Shown: positions 52,332-62,015, numbered from the stretch's first letter. The stretch is 64,000 bases of DNA from Flavobacterium sp. SM15 (GCF_022012335.1 NZ_JAKLTO010000004.1:248001-312000), one strand, 5' to 3'. Translations and numbers: made by a program. The notes: generated by a model from the letters alone, not told the origin.

Positions 52332-53285
52332 TTATAGATTTTTACTCAACCACTTTTTGATTTCTTTAAAAGTGAAATCTGAATTTTCAATCCAAGGAAA
52401 GTGCCCTGCTTTATCAATTAAAATTAACGTAGAATAAGGTAAAGAAACTTGTAACTGTTTCGCAAATTCTGGTGGATTATTGGTGTCGTACTTTCCGTTA
52501 ATAATGAGTGTTTTAACTTTTAAAGATGGAAATTTCTTTTGATTATTCAAATAGTGTAAACGATCTTTCTCAGTTTCAATAGGAAAAACATTATTTATTG
52601 GTTTTCTTCTTCCTGCTGCTGAAATTAGTCTGACAATTTGAATAACTCTTTGAGAACTTTCTTCATTGTAACACCACCATTTTATTGGTGATTCCGAAAT
52701 GTCTTTCCCAAGTTCATTTTTATTGGTTTTATGCTCAATCATATAATCCCAATCTTTTATAACCTGCTTAAACCATTCAGATTCTTTAGTTCTTTTCGTT
52801 TCCGAATTTTTCCGGCGTTGCATACTTTCTTTTTGCGTACCGACAAAACTTGTTCCGATTAAAAGTAATCCGGCTGTATTGTTAGGATATTTTAAAGCAT
52901 ATTCCAAAGCAACTGCACTTTGATCGGAATGACCGAAAATCCAAATTTTATTTATATTCAAGTGTCTTCTTAAATATTCAATTTCTGAAACGATAGAATC
53001 CTGTTTATAATCCTCAAGTTTATTTGGCATCTGTGATTTGCCGGTTCCTCTAGGATCATAATAAACCATTGTAAAATGATCTTCTAGAGGTTTTAAAGTT
53101 GCCTGATAACCTATTTTTCCTGAGTTTAAATGACCGACAATCATTACAGGGCCTTTTCCGCGAATGGAATAATTGATTTTTAATCCGCCAATATTTTCAA
53201 AATAATCGCCGTTTTTTAAATTCTGCCCATTTGAAAATGAGAAAAAGAGAACAAATAAAATTATGTTTAATATCCTTATTTTCAA
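52332..53285 (-). CDS. Secreted alpha/beta hydrolase (proline iminopeptidase-like)
   Basis: A 317-residue exported protein of the alpha/beta-hydrolase fold. Signal peptide: MKIRILNIILFVLFFSFSNGQ. The oxyanion region is MIVGHLNSGK, YYDPRGTGKS follows, and the nucleophile elbow reads FGHSDQSAVALEYA, with Ser in a GHSDQ context where GxSxG is normal. Asp in NGKYDTNNPPE and His in KAGHFPWIE complete the triad. The overall style is proline iminopeptidase-like. It is a lone gene with no clear promoter motif. Confidence 0.84.
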   Translation of the reverse strand: MKIRILNIILFVLFFSFSNGQNLKNGDYFENIGGLKINYSIRGKGPVMIVGHLNSGKIGYQATLKPLEDHFTMVYYDPRGTGKSQMPNKLEDYKQDSIVSEIEYLRRHLNINKIWIFGHSDQSAVALEYALKYPNNTAGLLLIGTSFVGTQKESMQRRKNSETKRTKESEWFKQVIKDWDYMIEHKTNKNELGKDISESPIKWWCYNEESSQRVIQIVRLISAAGRRKPINNVFPIETEKDRLHYLNNQKKFPSLKVKTLIINGKYDTNNPPEFAKQLQVSLPYSTLILIDKAGHFPWIENSDFTFKEIKKWLSKNL

Positions 53286-53329
53286 TTTTATACGAATTTA
53301 AATACGATTGATTTTAGCTCTTCCAGAGT

Positions 53330-53806
53330 CTATTTAAGCTCTTTATCATGGTTCTCCGAAGCTGAAAAACCTTCACGGATTTCAGTATGACGAATTTCCC
53401 CTCCTGAAGTTCCAACGCGGGCTGACAAAACTGAGCTTCCAAGCGATAAAATCAAAGTTACTATGCCAAAAACCTTTGCTTTTGGATGATTTCTGACTGA
53501 TGTAATTAACGCCAATATTGCTACAGCCCCGGTCAAATACAAAATAATTGCAAATTTTTCGGCAATTTCTTCGTGCTCATGGATTATATGATGGTTGATG
53601 TTTAAGTTCTCTGCTATCTCTTCTGCTCCTTCCCCGGTTCTCATTGCCAGTAAACCTAAAACTGCTGAAACAAACAGTACAATATAAGCTGTATGCTGCA
53701 TTGATTTATTTTTAAGAAGGATTCCGGCCAACAGAATTGCGAAACCGAAAATGGTACCAATTATTGGAAAATGATTAAAAATCATGTGTAAATGTGCGTC
53801 ATTCAT
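53330..53806 (-). CDS. Small membrane protein, DUF2231-like, downstream of a histidine kinase
   Basis: A 158-residue protein with four hydrophobic segments (IFNHFPIIGTIFGFAILLAGILL; AYIVLFVSAVLGLLAMRTG; FAIILYLTGAVAILALI; FGIVTLILSLGSSVLSARVG). His residues are common in the loops (NDAHLHMIFNHFPI; NINHHIIHEHEEIAEKF), which could bind metal or haem. DUF2231-like proteins often look like this. It is 10 bases after the histidine kinase gene and probably belongs to the same operon. Function unknown. Confidence 0.75.
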   Translation of the reverse strand: MNDAHLHMIFNHFPIIGTIFGFAILLAGILLKNKSMQHTAYIVLFVSAVLGLLAMRTGEGAEEIAENLNINHHIIHEHEEIAEKFAIILYLTGAVAILALITSVRNHPKAKVFGIVTLILSLGSSVLSARVGTSGGEIRHTEIREGFSASENHDKELK

Positions 53807-53816
53807 AACATTAAGT

Positions 53817-55199
53817 TTAGTTGTTAAAATTTAATTTTACGGTAGTTTCATTGATCGAATTACTTTCAATGCTAATTTGTATCTGCAATAAATCACAAAG
53901 CCTTTTTACAATGGATAAGCCTAATCCCACTCCTTTTACCTTATTTAAATCTAAGGAAGCTGAACGATAAAACGGATTGAAAACTTTGTCAAGTTCTTCT
54001 TTTGAAATTCCTTTTCCGGAATTGGTTATTTTTAATTCTGTTACCTGATTTTGATTTTCAATTGACAGAATAACCGTTCCATTTTCGTCACAATATTTCA
54101 AAGCATTGGAAATAAGATTGGACAAAATTATTGATACCATGTTGTAATCCGATTCAATATAAAAATCATTGTTAAAGTCTGCAACAATCTTAACATTCCT
54201 ACTTGTGATTAATTCGGAAAACCGAGCCAAGACATCCAAAATCAAAGCATTGAGATAAACCGATTCGCTTTCCTCATGCTGTTTCTGATTTTCAAAACGC
54301 GCTAAAAGCAATAACTCATCAACTAGAATATTTAAACGGTCAACCTCAGAAATACAAAATTTAATTTTTTCTTCATACTCTTTCTTTTCACGCTCTTTAC
54401 GTATCAATACTTCAAGTGTTCCTTTAATTACTGATAATGGCGTTCTGAGTTCATGAGATGCGTCTGAAGTAAACTGTTTCTCCCTTTCAACAGCATTTTC
54501 AATTCGATCCAAAAGACTATTGATGTTCCCAGACAACTGATATAGTTCATCTCTGTTTTTAGGTAATTCAATGCGGTATTTCAGATTGTCTTTTGTGATC
54601 AGATTTGTGGTTCCAATGATACTGTTTATGGGCTTAATACTTCTTCCGGCTATGATTCGGGCTATAATAAAAAGCACAATCAGAACAATCGGATAAAGTA
54701 TAAAAAGAATTGTCCTTAAATTCTTTAAAAGCATTAATGGATGCTCTAAAGACATGGCAATCAGCAAATACCCTTTTTTATTATTCTTGTGAAAAATTGG
54801 CGTTTGAGATAACTGAATTTGCTGATTGTTCAATATAGTTTGATAAAAAAACGAATCTTCTCTTTCCGTCTGAATCTCAAGCTCATCTTTCTTTAAATTT
54901 GGAGACTTCTCAATAGTTACACCATTTAGATCTTTTATTTCAACAAAAACAGGGTTAACATTTGCCTCATTATGTTCCTTCTCCTCCCACTCTTCTTTAT
55001 TAATCCAGACAATGGTTTTTTTTTCAAATTTCATTTCTCGAAGATGCAAACCGATTTCTTTGCGAATATCTTTCTTTACATCATTAAAAACAGTAAACTT
55101 GACCGAAGAATAAATAACAAAAAAAACAGCAAAGACAAGCAATGCAGTTGAAATGATGTAGTTAAATGCAATCCGGTTTTTAAAAGAAAGCTGTTTCAT
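53817..55199 (-). CDS. Sensor histidine kinase
   Basis: A 460-residue membrane sensor kinase. An N-terminal transmembrane helix (AFNYIISTALLVFAVFFVIYSS) and a second one near residue 160 flank a periplasmic sensor segment of about 130 residues. HAMP follows (ARIIAGRSIKPINSIIGTTNLIT), then the phosphorylation site FTSDASHELRTPLSVIKGTLEV (His about 248) and the ATPase with NLISNALKYCDE (N box), GKGISKEEL (G1) and GVGLGLSIVKRLC (G2). Its ATG overlaps the stop of the upstream response regulator gene. The signal sensed is unknown. Confidence 0.93.
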   Translation of the reverse strand: MKQLSFKNRIAFNYIISTALLVFAVFFVIYSSVKFTVFNDVKKDIRKEIGLHLREMKFEKKTIVWINKEEWEEKEHNEANVNPVFVEIKDLNGVTIEKSPNLKKDELEIQTEREDSFFYQTILNNQQIQLSQTPIFHKNNKKGYLLIAMSLEHPLMLLKNLRTILFILYPIVLIVLFIIARIIAGRSIKPINSIIGTTNLITKDNLKYRIELPKNRDELYQLSGNINSLLDRIENAVEREKQFTSDASHELRTPLSVIKGTLEVLIRKEREKKEYEEKIKFCISEVDRLNILVDELLLLARFENQKQHEESESVYLNALILDVLARFSELITSRNVKIVADFNNDFYIESDYNMVSIILSNLISNALKYCDENGTVILSIENQNQVTELKITNSGKGISKEELDKVFNPFYRSASLDLNKVKGVGLGLSIVKRLCDLLQIQISIESNSINETTVKLNFNN

Positions 55200-55870
55200 G
55201 ATTCTTTGTTATCATCTGCAATGTACCCTACTCCTCGAACAGTTTTAATATATTCGACATTTCTTTTAAGATTGAGTTTTTTGCGAATTGAATTCATAAA
55301 TACATCAATTACCCCTGTATCATACTCAAAATGAATTCCCCAAACGTCTTCAATTATACTGTTTCGGGTACAGACTTTTCCTTTATGTTCAATAAGATAC
55401 TTCAACAATTCGAACTCTCGTTGTGTTAGGTTTACACTAGCCCCATCAACCAATACACTATGTTTTTGAATATTCATTTCAATGTTAGCGAGCTTTAAAA
55501 TTTCATTTTTCTGTGAGTCTCTGAAATGTATTTTAATACGCTCCAGAAGTTCTTCAAAACTGAATGGTTTTTTGATATAGTCATTAGCACCCGATTTTAA
55601 CCCTTCAACCGTTTCCTGTATTGTGTCTTTTGCCGTTAAAAACAAAATTGGGGTTTTTTTGTCTTTTTTTCGAATGGATTGACAAACCTCTAAACCTGTT
55701 TTTCTTGGCAACATCCAGTCCAGCAGAACCAAATCCGGCTTTTGAGCATCAAATAAAATTAAACCCTCTACACCGTCTTTTGCCAAGGTTACCGTAAAAT
55801 TTTCCTCTTCAAGACCTTGTTTGAGAAAACTTGAAATACCTGTTTCGTCTTCAACTATTAATACGTGCAT
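55196..55870 (-). CDS. OmpR-family response regulator
   Basis: A 224-residue two-domain regulator. The receiver has the acidic pair in LIVEDETGIS (residues 6-7), the phosphoacceptor Asp in LVLLDWMLPRKTG (about residue 50) and the Lys in YIKKPFSFEELL. The C-terminal winged helix has LTQREFELLKYLIEHKGKVCTR, VDVFMNSIRKKLN and IKTVRGVGYIA. It belongs to the group including CusR, PmrA and QseB. A perfect CTTAAG-N5-CTTAAG box lies 58 bases upstream of its start and also upstream of the divergent gene, so it likely regulates both. Confidence 0.93.
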   Translation of the reverse strand: MHVLIVEDETGISSFLKQGLEEENFTVTLAKDGVEGLILFDAQKPDLVLLDWMLPRKTGLEVCQSIRKKDKKTPILFLTAKDTIQETVEGLKSGANDYIKKPFSFEELLERIKIHFRDSQKNEILKLANIEMNIQKHSVLVDGASVNLTQREFELLKYLIEHKGKVCTRNSIIEDVWGIHFEYDTGVIDVFMNSIRKKLNLKRNVEYIKTVRGVGYIADDNKES

Positions 55871-55927
55871 TTTTTTTAAAAAATTTCAATACAAATTACT
55901 ACTTTTAATTGGAAATTCTGACATTTT

Positions 55928-55945
55928 CTTAAGCAAAACTTAAGC
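55928..55945. promoter_or_regulatory. PmrA-type direct repeat box (CTTAAG-N5-CTTAAG)
   Basis: CTTAAGC at 55928-55934 and again at 55939-55945, repeat period 11 bases. This is a perfect fit to the YTTAAK-N5-YTTAAK box bound by PmrA-type OmpR-family regulators. It lies between an OmpR-family regulator gene and the divergent LTA-synthase-like gene. Confidence 0.65.
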
Positions 55946-55965
55946 GATTAAAAATGAAGTGTTTA

Positions 55966-55973
55966 TAATTTTG
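55966..55973 (+). promoter_or_regulatory. Promoter -7 element for the LTA-synthase-like gene
   Basis: Perfect TAATTTTG, 20 bases after the CTTAAG box, i.e. the box covers the -33 region, a position compatible with activation. Confidence 0.65.
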
Positions 55974-55989
55974 CAAAAACAAAGTCCCA

Positions 55990-58083
55990 ATGAGAATTAC
56001 AAAAAGCATACAGCCATTTTTGAACTTATGCATCTTTTATCTGATTATCAATATCTTATTAAGAAGTGTTCTTTTTTTTCATCCCATAACTCAAGCTGGT
56101 TTTAGTGCGTTTGAAATCCTTAAAATTTATTTTTTAGGTTGTATTTCCGATTTCTTTGTTTTTGTTTTGATGAGCTCTTTTTTGTGGCTTTACTTGCTTT
56201 TTCTCTCTGATTCAAAATATCAAAAACCTTGGGGATACTTTATTTTTGGCATTCTTCTCCTATTATTGATTTATGTAAGTTGTTTCAACACAATTTTAAA
56301 TGAATATGGAGGTGTCGTTCCTACAATCGGAATCAGTTTTATTGGGTTAAAGACGCTACTTTTTGGCTTATTGCTTTTTCTTCCAAGCTATAGAAAGCAG
56401 ATACGTTTAGCCTTGTTTTCGGTTACTGTTTTTCTGTTTGTTTTAATCATTGTACAAAATGCTGTAAGCGAGTTCTTTTTTTGGAACGAATTTGGTGTAA
56501 AATACAATTTCATTGCTGTTGATTATTTGGTTTATACCAATACGGTAATTGGAAACATCATGGAATCCTATCCTGTAATTCCTTTATTTTTAGGCGTTGG
56601 ACTTATTACGATCCTAGCTACTTATTTCATTGTGAAGAAATCGAAAGGTTATCTTGACCAAATCCCTTCCTTTAAAGAGAAACTTGTAATTTTAGGTACC
56701 ATAGCATTAATTTCCATTGTTTCATTAATTGCTATTCCGGCAATTTCAAAAACTGAAAACTCTCAAAATGTATTTGCAAATGAACTTCAGGCAAACGGTA
56801 TTTACCGATTTTATCTTGCTTTCCAAAACAGTGAATTAGATTATTTCAAATTTTATAATACGCTTCCAAAGGAAAAAGCTTACGCTGAATTGAAAAAACA
56901 ACTTCCGGGAATTACAGGCGAATCTACATTACACAAAATAGTTGCAAATCAGAAGGAAATACATAAAAACGTGGTTTTAATTACCATTGAAAGTTTAAGT
57001 GCCGATTTCATGAAAGCCTATGGAAACCAACAAAACCTAACACCTTTCTTAGACGAAATAGCAGGCAAAAGTTTGTTTTTCAGTAATCTATATGCAACAG
57101 GAAACCGTACAGTTAGAGGCTTGGAAGCCGTTACTTTATGCATTCCTCCAACTGCGGGAGAAAGTATCGTAAAACGCGCAGACAACAAAAACAAATTCTC
57201 AACCGGTTCGGTATTTAAACAAAAAGGTTATAACGTGAAATATCTTTACGGCGGGGATGCTTTTTTCGACAACATGCAAGACTTTTTCCAAGGTAATGGC
57301 TATGATATTATAGATAAAAAATCATTCAAGGCTGAAGAAATTTCTTTTTCAAATATCTGGGGTGTTTGTGATGAAGATATGGCAAAAAAAGCCATTCAAA
57401 CCATGAATGAAGAAGCCAAAACGGGTAAGCCGTTTTTTAATCATTGGATGACTGTAAGCAATCATCGTCCGTTTACTTATCCTGAAAATAAAATTGACAT
57501 CCCTGCTGATTCAAAATCACGAGAAGGTGGTGTAAAATATACAGATTATGCACTTAGAGCATTTTTTAATCAGGCACAAAAAATGCCTTGGTTTAACAAC
57601 ACGGTTTTTGTAATTGTGGCCGATCATTGTGCTTCCAGCTCAGGAAAAACAGAATTACCAATGGAAAAATACCGAATTCCGGCTTTGATTTATGCACCTG
57701 GTTTTGTACAACCGCAAAACTGCACTAAATTAATGTCTCAAATTGATTTGATGCCTACTGTTATGGGCCTTTTGAATTTTAATTATCAAAGCAAGTTTTA
57801 CGGACAAGATGTTTTTAAACAAGACTATAATCCAAGAGCATTTATTGCTACGTATCAGGATTTAGGATTTATCAAAGACAGTGTTTTAACGATAATATCT
57901 CCAGTTAAAAAAGTTAAGCAATTTGAATTGGTTCCTTTGCCTTCTACTTCGGAAAGCATACAGGTTAAATATGAGGAAAAACCGATGAAAAAAATGAGAA
58001 CCGATTTGATTTCAAATACAATTGCAATGTATCAAACTGCATCAGATCTGCTTAAAAACAAAAAATATCAGAAGTTAAATTAA
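55990..58083 (+). CDS. LTA synthase-like alkaline-phosphatase-superfamily phosphotransferase
   Basis: A 697-residue inner-membrane enzyme. Five or six N-terminal transmembrane helices (about 1-250) precede a periplasmic sulfatase-like domain. Its metal and nucleophile sites are visible: VVLITIESLSADFM (Glu ligand), ATGNRTVRGLEAV (nucleophilic Thr), FNHWMTVSNHRPF (His) and FVIVADHCASS (Asp-His). This layout is that of LtaS and MdoB-type phosphoglycerol transferases, which in Gram-negative bacteria decorate lipids or periplasmic glucans. A phosphoethanolamine transfer role is possible. Divergent from a two-component regulator with a PmrA-like box between them. Confidence 0.9.
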   Translation: MRITKSIQPFLNLCIFYLIINILLRSVLFFHPITQAGFSAFEILKIYFLGCISDFFVFVLMSSFLWLYLLFLSDSKYQKPWGYFIFGILLLLLIYVSCFNTILNEYGGVVPTIGISFIGLKTLLFGLLLFLPSYRKQIRLALFSVTVFLFVLIIVQNAVSEFFFWNEFGVKYNFIAVDYLVYTNTVIGNIMESYPVIPLFLGVGLITILATYFIVKKSKGYLDQIPSFKEKLVILGTIALISIVSLIAIPAISKTENSQNVFANELQANGIYRFYLAFQNSELDYFKFYNTLPKEKAYAELKKQLPGITGESTLHKIVANQKEIHKNVVLITIESLSADFMKAYGNQQNLTPFLDEIAGKSLFFSNLYATGNRTVRGLEAVTLCIPPTAGESIVKRADNKNKFSTGSVFKQKGYNVKYLYGGDAFFDNMQDFFQGNGYDIIDKKSFKAEEISFSNIWGVCDEDMAKKAIQTMNEEAKTGKPFFNHWMTVSNHRPFTYPENKIDIPADSKSREGGVKYTDYALRAFFNQAQKMPWFNNTVFVIVADHCASSSGKTELPMEKYRIPALIYAPGFVQPQNCTKLMSQIDLMPTVMGLLNFNYQSKFYGQDVFKQDYNPRAFIATYQDLGFIKDSVLTIISPVKKVKQFELVPLPSTSESIQVKYEEKPMKKMRTDLISNTIAMYQTASDLLKNKKYQKLN

Positions 58084-58113
58084 TTAATCCAATGATTTTA
58101 TAAGAAGGTGATT

Positions 58114-60141
58114 TTACAATAAACCGTTGTATTTTCTAACAAACCATTCTGTTGTCAAGGATACGGCCAAAAGTACCAACAGCCAAACAAAATCAATCAG
58201 TGGAGATTGTTTTAAAATTGCTTTTTCAGTTGGTAAATACTGTTGGTTTTTACTTAAAAAATCAATTAATTGGTCTACCTGATTTGGGAAATAAACTTTT
58301 CCGTTTGTGTTTGCTGCTAATTGCATTAAACGTGTCAAGTCTGGGTTTACAAATTGTTTTTCGATTTCAAAATCAAGCACTTCAAAACTTCCTGAATACT
58401 GATTTTTAGAATTATTTTCTTTTACCGTAAAACTGTAATTACCTGGTTCCAAACCGTCTAAATCAACCACATATTCATTGGTTCTTTTCAGAAAATCATA
58501 CGATTTGGAAGTATTTGTCTTTTTATTTTTGAGCTGAATCGTTAATCGTGCATTTTCTTCAAACTCATAGTTTTTATTAAAATACTGAGCAGAAATTTCA
58601 ATACTTTCTCCAGAATTATAAAAACTCTCATGATTTACCACCAATGATTTTTTAGCAGCATTGGTTGCCAAATATTGGATAATTTTATCAGAAAATAGGT
58701 CGAACTGATCAAACGATTTGGATTTTAAATAACTTTCCATACGCCATTTCCAAATGTTTTCACCAAAAAGAAAAGCATTTCGTTTTAATCCGTTTTCTGT
58801 GAAAGTTAGTAATGGGTTTTCAGTTTTAATATTTCTGATTCTGCTTTGCAATAAAACCGAAGCATTTTGTTTCAAAGTAATGGTTCCGAAAGGATGTTCC
58901 AAAGGAGGAAAATTTTCAAACCCAATATTCTCAAGTGCAAAGGAATTAAACTGGGAATTGAAATCTGCCGAATAATCTTCTTTTTGACCCGATAGTTTAA
59001 AGTTTACCTGATTTTGATATTGGTTTAAAAAATTGAAATCTGTATTGGTTCCGGTAATTATCCAAGTGTTGAGTTGAAGGTTTTTATTTTGTTCGAAAAC
59101 AGTTTTAAATTCCGGGGTTGGCTGATACAAAATTAAAACATTATAATCTTCTAATGATTTGATTTCATTTGGATTAATAACAGTTACTTTACGTTGAAGA
59201 TTAGATTCAATTGAGCGTTTTAAAGCTCCTAAGTCCGGGTGATTGATTGCTGAAACCAAAGCTATTTCAGAACGTTCATCGATTACTTCAACTGCAAAAT
59301 TTTTACTGTTATTGTATTTATTTTTTTCGTTTTCTGAAGAAGAAATTACCGCCTTGTACGTTTGTACCCCAACACTTTCCGCATTCAATAAAACCGTCAC
59401 TACTTCAATTTTTTTGTTCGGAGAAAACGAAATGTTTTGCTTATGAACTGTTGAATTTCCGTGCTGTATGCTGAATGTTGTATTTAGGCTTTTCTTTCCA
59501 TTGTACTGAACAAAAACCTCTACTGGAAATTTATTCTTTAAAAACGCATATTTATTAACATTCAATTGATTGATTTTCAAATCTAATACAGTAGTTGTAT
59601 CGCCTATGACAATTGGATATACAGTTGTGTTTTGTTGAAAACTGTAAACATAATCGTTCCCAATAGTCTGATTTCCATCTGTTAAAAGCACAACCGGATA
59701 GTTCTGGCTTCTGTAAAATTGCTTCAAATTCTCAGCAACCTGATCAATATGTGTCTGTTTTCCTTTAAAATCCAAAGAAGTATTGGGCTGGAAATCACTA
59801 TCAAAACGATAAAGCTGTACTTCATATTTGTCTTTCAGCGAATTGCTTTGAGCTAATTTCAAAGTAAGCTCTTTAACTAAATCTGTCTGAGCTAACTCAT
59901 TAATTGATTGAGAGTTGTCAATAACAATTGGCAATGGCACTTTTGTAACCTCAAAAGTTTTTCTAGAAATTATCGGATTAATCAACAATAACAATATTGA
60001 AAAAACCGTTAAAAAACGCAAAAAAGCCAAAAGCAAATTCACCTTGGAATTACTTTTGGCTTTATATAAATAGTGGTAAAACGACAAACCGGCAGCAATC
60101 AAAACCGATAACAGTAAAAGTAAAATTGTGCTTGTTGTCAT
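58114..60141 (-). CDS. Membrane-anchored VWA-like protein
   Basis: A 675-residue protein. Two transmembrane helices at the N-terminus (ILLLLLSVLIAAGLSFYHYL; LLAFLRFLTVFSILLLLINPII) and one at the end (IDFVWLLVLLAVSLTTEWFVRKY) frame a large periplasmic part. It begins with a von Willebrand A-like domain whose MIDAS is LPIVIDNSQSIN (Asp-x-Ser-x-Ser) and VVLLTDGNQTIGN. The middle has Ig-like repeats and a GATase-like region (VLILYQPTPEF, TWIITGTN). This is the general architecture of BatA-like membrane VWA proteins. Function unknown. Confidence 0.8.
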   Translation of the reverse strand: MTTSTILLLLLSVLIAAGLSFYHYLYKAKSNSKVNLLLAFLRFLTVFSILLLLINPIISRKTFEVTKVPLPIVIDNSQSINELAQTDLVKELTLKLAQSNSLKDKYEVQLYRFDSDFQPNTSLDFKGKQTHIDQVAENLKQFYRSQNYPVVLLTDGNQTIGNDYVYSFQQNTTVYPIVIGDTTTVLDLKINQLNVNKYAFLKNKFPVEVFVQYNGKKSLNTTFSIQHGNSTVHKQNISFSPNKKIEVVTVLLNAESVGVQTYKAVISSSENEKNKYNNSKNFAVEVIDERSEIALVSAINHPDLGALKRSIESNLQRKVTVINPNEIKSLEDYNVLILYQPTPEFKTVFEQNKNLQLNTWIITGTNTDFNFLNQYQNQVNFKLSGQKEDYSADFNSQFNSFALENIGFENFPPLEHPFGTITLKQNASVLLQSRIRNIKTENPLLTFTENGLKRNAFLFGENIWKWRMESYLKSKSFDQFDLFSDKIIQYLATNAAKKSLVVNHESFYNSGESIEISAQYFNKNYEFEENARLTIQLKNKKTNTSKSYDFLKRTNEYVVDLDGLEPGNYSFTVKENNSKNQYSGSFEVLDFEIEKQFVNPDLTRLMQLAANTNGKVYFPNQVDQLIDFLSKNQQYLPTEKAILKQSPLIDFVWLLVLLAVSLTTEWFVRKYNGLL

Positions 60142-60234
60142 TTTTATGTATTAAAAGATTGGAAGATTCTAAAATTGGAAGATTTCAACTCCTTCTCAAT
60201 CTTTAAATCTTTAATCATTAAATTTTTTAATTTA

Positions 60235-60981
60235 TTATGTTAACATTCCTCCATCAACATTAAGTACTTGTCCGGTAACATAAGCACTTAAATCACAAGA
60301 AAGGAAAACACAAGCATTAGCAACATCTTCCGGAGTTCCACCACGTTTTAATGGAATACTGTCTCTCCATCCTGCAACTACGTCTTCATTTAATTTAGCA
60401 GTCATTTCAGTTTCGATAAATCCAGGAGCGATTACATTACAACGAATATTTCTTGAACCTAATTCTAATGCTACCGATTTAGAAAAACCAATCACACCAG
60501 CTTTAGAAGCCGCATAGTTAGTTTGACCTGCATTCCCTTTAACACCAACCACAGAACTCATATTGATGATTGAACCTGCTCGATTTTTCAACATGATTCT
60601 CTGAACTGCTTTAGTCATATTGAAAACCGATTTCAAATTCACATCGATTACCGTATCAAAATCTTCTTCAGAAATTCTCATTAAAAGATTATCTTTAGTA
60701 ATCCCTGCATTATTGATCAAAATATCTACGTTTCCGAATTCTGCAATAACATCGTCAACTAATTTTTGAGCTTCGTTAAAGTCTGCTGCGTTAGATTGAT
60801 ATCCTTTAGCTTTAACTCCTAAAGCAGCTAATTCATTCTCTAATTCTTGTGCTGCAGCTGCAGATGAACTGTATGTAAATGCCACATTTGCACCGTTTTT
60901 AGCAAATACCTGAGCAATCCCTCTACCGATTCCTCTACTCGCCCCTGTTATGATTGCGGTTTTTCCTTCTAATAATTTCAT
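60235..60981 (-). CDS. fabG: 3-oxoacyl-[acyl-carrier-protein] reductase
   Basis: A 248-residue SDR that reduces beta-ketoacyl-ACP with NADPH in fatty-acid elongation. Visible are the cofactor motif TGASRGIGRGIA (about 12-23), NNAGITKDNLLMR, the catalytic Ser in NMSSVVGVKGNAGQTNYAASKAG with Tyr and Lys, and the characteristic C-terminus GQVLNVDGGMLT. Length and wording match FabG strongly. It has a perfect promoter element at 61018 and stands between sucD and a VWA-like gene, apart from other fab genes. Confidence 0.96.
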   Translation of the reverse strand: MKLLEGKTAIITGASRGIGRGIAQVFAKNGANVAFTYSSSAAAAQELENELAALGVKAKGYQSNAADFNEAQKLVDDVIAEFGNVDILINNAGITKDNLLMRISEEDFDTVIDVNLKSVFNMTKAVQRIMLKNRAGSIINMSSVVGVKGNAGQTNYAASKAGVIGFSKSVALELGSRNIRCNVIAPGFIETEMTAKLNEDVVAGWRDSIPLKRGGTPEDVANACVFLSCDLSAYVTGQVLNVDGGMLT

Positions 60982-61017
60982 GTTTCAGTATGTAGTTTAG
61001 TTTGTTTAAATGTGTTA

Positions 61018-61025
61018 CAAATATA
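61018..61025 (-). promoter_or_regulatory. Promoter -7 element for fabG
   Basis: Minus-strand TATATTTG, perfect, with a TTTG at 61046-61049 about 20 bases upstream as -33. The -33 overlaps the sucD terminator hairpin. Confidence 0.7.
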
Positions 61026-61046
61026 GATTTTTGTATTTAGTCCCAC

Positions 61047-61077
61047 AAAAAAAGCCCTACAAAATGCAGGGCTTTTA
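61047..61077 (-). terminator. Terminator after sucD
   Basis: On the minus strand, stem AAAAGCCCT / AGGGCTTTT around a 9-base loop, followed by TTTTGTGGG. The poly-T part overlaps the fabG -33 element. Confidence 0.85.
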
Positions 61078-61098
61078 ACTATTGTATAGAAATTAGGA

Positions 61099-61971
61099 TT
61101 AACCCAATACTTCTTTAACTTTTTTACCGATTTCAGCAGGAGAATCTACCACGTGGATTCCGTTCTCTCTCATGATACGTTTTTTAGCTTCAGCTGTATC
61201 ATCAGCTCCACCAACGATTGCACCAGCGTGACCCATTGTACGTCCTTTTGGAGCAGTTTCTCCAGCGATGAAACCTACAACCGGTTTTCTGTTTCCGTCA
61301 GCTTTAACCCATTTAGCAGCATCAGCTTCTAATTGACCACCGATTTCACCGATCATGATGATTAATTCTGTTTCAGGATCGTTCATTAACAATTCAACCG
61401 CTTCTTTAGTAGTAGTTCCGATGATTGGATCTCCACCGATACCGATAGCTGTTGTGATTCCGAAACCTTGACGAACTACCTGATCAGCAGCTTCGTATGT
61501 TAAAGTACCAGATTTAGAAACGATACCTACTTTTCCTTTTTTAAAAACGAAACCTGGCATGATACCAACTTTTGCTTCTTCCGGAGTAATTACACCCGGA
61601 CAGTTAGGACCAACTAAACGACAGTCTCTTGTTTGGATATAATCGTATGCTTTAATCATATCAGCAACAGGAATCCCCTCAGTGATACAAATGATCACTT
61701 TAATTCCAGCATCTGCAGCTTCCATAATCGCATCTGCAGCAAATGCAGGCGGAACGAAAATGATTGAAGTATCTGCACCAGCCTGATCTACAGCGTCTTT
61801 TACTGTATTGAAAACCGGACGGTCTAAGTGCATTGATCCACCTTTTCCTGGAGTTACACCACCTACAACGTTTGTTCCGTATTCAATCATTTGTGAAGCG
61901 TGGAATGTTCCTTCACTTCCTGTAAATCCCTGAACAATTATTTTAGAATTCTTATTAACTAAAACACTCAT
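61099..61971 (-). CDS. sucD: Succinate--CoA ligase, alpha subunit
   Basis: A 290-residue subunit of succinyl-CoA synthetase in the TCA cycle. It opens [24 protein letters not shown] (CoA-binding), has [27 protein letters not shown] and the active-site His region [21 protein letters not shown] (the phosphohistidine is in GHAGA). Start at 61971 is right: the in-frame sequence upstream to 62010 overlaps the promoter element at 62008. sucC is not next to it, so the beta subunit must lie elsewhere, as in many Flavobacteriaceae. Confidence 0.96.
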   Translation of the reverse strand: MSVLVNKNSKIIVQGFTGSEGTFHASQMIEYGTNVVGGVTPGKGGSMHLDRPVFNTVKDAVDQAGADTSIIFVPPAFAADAIMEAADAGIKVIICITEGIPVADMIKAYDYIQTRDCRLVGPNCPGVITPEEAKVGIMPGFVFKKGKVGIVSKSGTLTYEAADQVVRQGFGITTAIGIGGDPIIGTTTKEAVELLMNDPETELIIMIGEIGGQLEADAAKWVKADGNRKPVVGFIAGETAPKGRTMGHAGAIVGGADDTAEAKKRIMRENGIHVVDSPAEIGKKVKEVLG

Positions 61972-62007
61972 GATATAGTTTTTTATGTTGTTTTTAAAAT
62001 TGCATTG

Positions 62008-62015
62008 CAAAAATA
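62008..62015 (-). promoter_or_regulatory. Promoter -7 element for sucD
   Basis: Minus-strand TATTTTTG, perfect TAnnTTTG, 36 bases before the ATG. It excludes the longer sucD frame. Confidence 0.65.
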
